Of a stretch of 64,000 bases of DNA, positions 61,458-64,000 are shown one piece after another. Position 1 is the stretch's first letter. Every line of letters begins with the position of its first letter. The notes below the pieces were generated by a model. The model was not told where the DNA came from. It was given only the letters and a program-made list of their open reading frames with translations, and did no database searches. Origin of the DNA: Streptococcus sanguinis (lineage in GTDB: Bacteria > Bacillota > Bacilli > Lactobacillales > Streptococcaceae); the NCBI RefSeq assembly GCF_013343115.1, contig NZ_CP054570.1, forward strand, positions 2,168,501 through 2,232,500, given 5' to 3'. The translations under genes were made by a program, and so were the position numbers.

Positions 61458-63534
61458 ATGATTTCAAAACAATCAACTGCTTGCCAGCTAGGCTGTAATT
61501 GTCAGCTAGCGGTGCAATTGGTTTTTGGACATCAATGGCTGGATACTGGAGATGCAATCTTTGCTTGTTTTTATTTTCGTAGTCAGCCTCTTGGTTGCCA
61601 AAGTTGATGACAATGGTCATGCTCTCTTTCCTGTCTTGAATTTTGTACTCCAATAAACTGTCTGTCAGCCAGTTGACCTGACAGGCTTGCTTGATAGCGG
61701 TGCTGGTCTTTAGATGCAGTAGCGGGTGTGCCCTGCGAAAGGCAATCAGCTTTTTAAGAAAAGCAATATCCTCTTTGTAATGCAGGGAGCGCAGCCAGTC
61801 TAGTTTATTGATTTCGTCAGGCATATTGTAGGTGTTGTCAATCAGATTTTTAGTCCGGAAAAATTCCTGACCGCTGTGGATAAAGGGTACGCCCTGGGCC
61901 AGCAGAACGAGATGGAGAGCCAGCCGCGAATTGGCCAGCCGATCCCGCAAGGTGATAGCAGGGTTGACGATATCAAAGTAGTCAAAAACCGTTGCATTAT
62001 CATGGCACTCCACATAATTAATAGCCTGCTGGGGCGCTATGAAGTGAGCCTCGCCTTTTAGGCCGACATTGGCTGTCAGGACATTTTCAAGCTGACTGGC
62101 AGGAGTCTTGCTCTCGATTTGCCGGCCTTGGGCGATGGTCTGCTTGAGACTGTCGCGAAAATGGTCGCTGAAAAACCCATAATCCGGAAGCTGGGCAGCA
62201 TTGTACTGATGAGCCAAATGCTCACTTGCCAGTCCAGTATCCATCTGCCAGCCTTCACCATAGAGATAGATGTTAGGATAGAGCGCCTTGAGCTCGTCGG
62301 CTATTTGCTGCATGGTTTGGATATCTAAAATCCCCATCAGATCAAAGCGGAAACCGTCAAAGCCATAGAGGCTGACCCATTGTTTGACCGACTGCTTGAT
62401 ATAGCGGTGGACCATAGCCTTCTCACTGGCTACATCATTGCCGCAGAAAGTTCCGTTGGTCCGGTAGCCCATGTCATTGAGACGGAAAAAATAGCCGGGC
62501 ACGATTTTTTCAAAAGCATAGCTGTTGGCATCATAGACATGATTGTAGACCACATCCATGATGACGCTGATATCAGCATTGTGGTAGGCAGAAATGGCCG
62601 CCTGCAACTCTCTGATGCGGGCATAAGGGTCTCGCGGATCGCTGGCAAAACTGCCGTCTGGGACATTGTACTGGACAGGATCGTAGCCCCAGTTGTAGAC
62701 GAGCTCTGGATGCTTTTCATCAACGCTGCCAAAGTCATAGACGGGCATGAGCTGCACATGGCTGATACCCAGCTCTTTCAGATAGTCCAGACCGAACTTC
62801 TGGCCGTGAACGACTGGAGATTCGCTCAGCGAGGCAAACTTCCCGGGATAGGAGAAGCCAGCTTCTTTCTGCATAGAGAAATCGCGGACGCTCATTTCAT
62901 AAATGACGGCTTCTGTCGGATTCAACTGTGTTTTTGCTCGTTTGATAGGCTTTTTAATCTTGTCTAGATTAATGACATAGCTGTTGCCCGAATTAACATC
63001 TGAGGATAGGGCGTAGGGATCATGGACTTCTACCCACTTGCCATTGATCTTATGGAGATAAGAATAGGAGGCTCCCTCTAAATCTCCCTCAATCCGGGTA
63101 TGCCAGACTCCCTTATCCAGACGTTTGAGATGGTGGACCTGGTCTTTCAGATGCAGGAGGACTTTTTCGGAAATCGGCGCCCAGAGTCTGAAGTCGGTGG
63201 CTTGGGGACTGTATTGAGCTCCCAAATCGTCGCCTGCATAGTCAAAAATCTCATCGAAAGTAGGCTTTTTCACGATATGTCGGTACTGTAGGTCGGTATG
63301 ATTGCGGTCTTGGTCATAGACCTTGTAGGACTGCGTCAGGTCAATGGGCTCATTAGCCGACACGGTGTAGATAATTCGCTCTTCCTGATTGTTGATGTTT
63401 TTGATGGTTAAAGGGCTGGAGCTGTGCTTGTCTTCCAGTGTAAAATGGATGGAGTAGGCTTCAAAGCTCTTTTCCAGTTCGATGGTGATGATGTTTTCGT
63501 CATCTAAATAGGCTTGAAAAATACGAAAGGCCAT
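61456..63534 (-). CDS. pulA: Type I pullulanase (GH13)
   Basis: A 692-residue protein without a clear signal peptide, so it is probably intracellular. N-terminal CBM48-like region (about residues 110-180), then the GH13 barrel. YNWGYDPVQYNVPDGSF (about 278) is the type I pullulanase signature; DVVYNHV follows, the nucleophile Asp is in GFRFDLMGI (about 392-400), the acid Glu in LYGEGW (about 425) and the third Asp in VECHDN. It debranches alpha-1,6 links of glycogen or maltodextrin. A LacI-family gene lies just upstream. Confidence 0.95.
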   Translation of the reverse strand: MAFRIFQAYLDDENIITIELEKSFEAYSIHFTLEDKHSSSPLTIKNINNQEERIIYTVSANEPIDLTQSYKVYDQDRNHTDLQYRHIVKKPTFDEIFDYAGDDLGAQYSPQATDFRLWAPISEKVLLHLKDQVHHLKRLDKGVWHTRIEGDLEGASYSYLHKINGKWVEVHDPYALSSDVNSGNSYVINLDKIKKPIKRAKTQLNPTEAVIYEMSVRDFSMQKEAGFSYPGKFASLSESPVVHGQKFGLDYLKELGISHVQLMPVYDFGSVDEKHPELVYNWGYDPVQYNVPDGSFASDPRDPYARIRELQAAISAYHNADISVIMDVVYNHVYDANSYAFEKIVPGYFFRLNDMGYRTNGTFCGNDVASEKAMVHRYIKQSVKQWVSLYGFDGFRFDLMGILDIQTMQQIADELKALYPNIYLYGEGWQMDTGLASEHLAHQYNAAQLPDYGFFSDHFRDSLKQTIAQGRQIESKTPASQLENVLTANVGLKGEAHFIAPQQAINYVECHDNATVFDYFDIVNPAITLRDRLANSRLALHLVLLAQGVPFIHSGQEFFRTKNLIDNTYNMPDEINKLDWLRSLHYKEDIAFLKKLIAFRRAHPLLHLKTSTAIKQACQVNWLTDSLLEYKIQDRKESMTIVINFGNQEADYENKNKQRLHLQYPAIDVQKPIAPLADNYSLAGKQLIVLKS

Positions 63535-63641
63535 GTTTTTCCTCTTTCTTTGTCGGTTTCTCTTCGTGTAATTGTTTTGAGTTTGGGCTCTGCCCTGGGT
63601 TGGGACAAGGCCGTTCTGTGAATCGTTGATAAATGAGCAAA

Positions 63642-63663
63642 AGCACTCGGATTAGCGAGTGCT
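63642..63663 (-). terminator. Terminator of the LacI-family gene
   Basis: AGCACTCG / CGAGTGCT with loop GATTAG; the stop codon of the gene is in the loop region and a short T run follows on the minus strand. Confidence 0.8.
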
Positions 63664-64000
63664 GATGCTATGCGGGATCAACTGGCGATAGCAGATTTGC
63701 TTGTCTTCTTTATTGTCCTTGATGATTTGGAAGAGGGTCCGGAAGGATTCTTTCCCAAGCTCAAGGGCATTGATATCGATATAAGCATCCACATCAATCC
63801 GTGGTTTGAGAGAATCAAAGGTGATAATGGGAATATGGTAGTCCTGATCTTTGAGATAGTGCAGGGCTCCTTCTGCTACCAAGGTATCAGAGGTCACGAT
63901 GGCTTCAATCTCATCTAGCGGCAGCTCCTCCATAATCTTGTAACTGTTGTCTTCCAGAAGGAAACCGAAGGCAAATTTGATAATGCGTTCATCCAAAGGC
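63652..64000 (-). CDS. LacI-family regulator, C-terminal part only (MalR-like)
   Basis: The last 115 or so residues of a LacI/GalR-type effector-binding domain, open to the edge of the window: EAIVTSDTLVAEGALHYLKDQDYHIPIITFDSLKPRIDVDAYIDINALELGKESFRTLFQII. The closing motif is typical of maltose-type repressors, and its place next to pullulanase fits MalR, but this cannot be decided from this part. Confidence 0.85.
   Translation of the reverse strand, partial: PLDERIIKFAFGFLLEDNSYKIMEELPLDEIEAIVTSDTLVAEGALHYLKDQDYHIPIITFDSLKPRIDVDAYIDINALELGKESFRTLFQIIKDNKEDKQICYRQLIPHSISTR

Overview
The window looks like chromosomal DNA of an oral streptococcus, most probably Streptococcus sanguinis or a close relative. 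This rests on gene content and protein style: a dltXABCD operon, a complete Gram-positive type IV pilus (Tfp) locus with vWA- and lectin-type minor pilins as described in S. sanguinis, an ESX/type VII secretion (T7SS) locus, SepM, and typical streptococcal extended -10 promoters. No rRNA, tRNA, CRISPR array or insertion sequence was seen.

Layout. 1-0.8 kb: end of a PadR/DUF1700 pair. 0.9-5.9 kb: D-alanylation of teichoic acids (dltX-A-B-C-D) plus a GNAT gene. 5.9-12 kb: ordinary single genes (HAD phosphatase with a DeoR regulator, a lipoprotein, 3-methyladenine glycosylase, an MFS exporter with a TetR regulator, a cation-efflux protein). 12-13 kb: a gene-free kilobase with two near-consensus promoters, several hairpins and palindromes and a CiaR-like direct repeat; it probably encodes at least one small RNA and the leader of the pilus operon. 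13-31.5 kb: the Tfp locus: motors pilF and pilT, platform pilG, three major pilins, minor pilins PilA, PilB (vWA) and PilC (lectin-like), assembly proteins PilM, PilN and PilO, three accessory genes of unclear role, prepilin peptidase PilD and a glucosaminidase-like enzyme.

31.7-38.3 kb: a tandem pair of membrane proteins, SepM, an XRE-regulated membrane protein, a P-loop kinase-like gene, a cadmium-resistance pair (cadD-cadX) next to the ribosomal protein genes rpmF-rpmG. 38.5-42.1 kb: ilvD with a CodY-like box, a SufT/MIP18-like gene, hisS. 42.2-58.2 kb: the T7SS, with core genes esxA, esaA, essA, esaB, essB, essC followed by an AT-rich effector module. That module repeats the gene order of the staphylococcal esxC-esxB-esaE-esxD-esaD-esaG cluster but ends in a toxin whose C-terminal domain I do not recognise and a probable DUF6572-type immunity protein. 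58.3-64 kb: a small membrane protein, aspS, a YitT-family gene, type I pullulanase and the end of a LacI-family regulator.

The best candidates for something undescribed are the T7SS toxin-immunity pair with its chaperone module, the RNA-rich leader upstream of the pilus operon, the triplicated major pilin, and the unusual additions to PilM and PilO.
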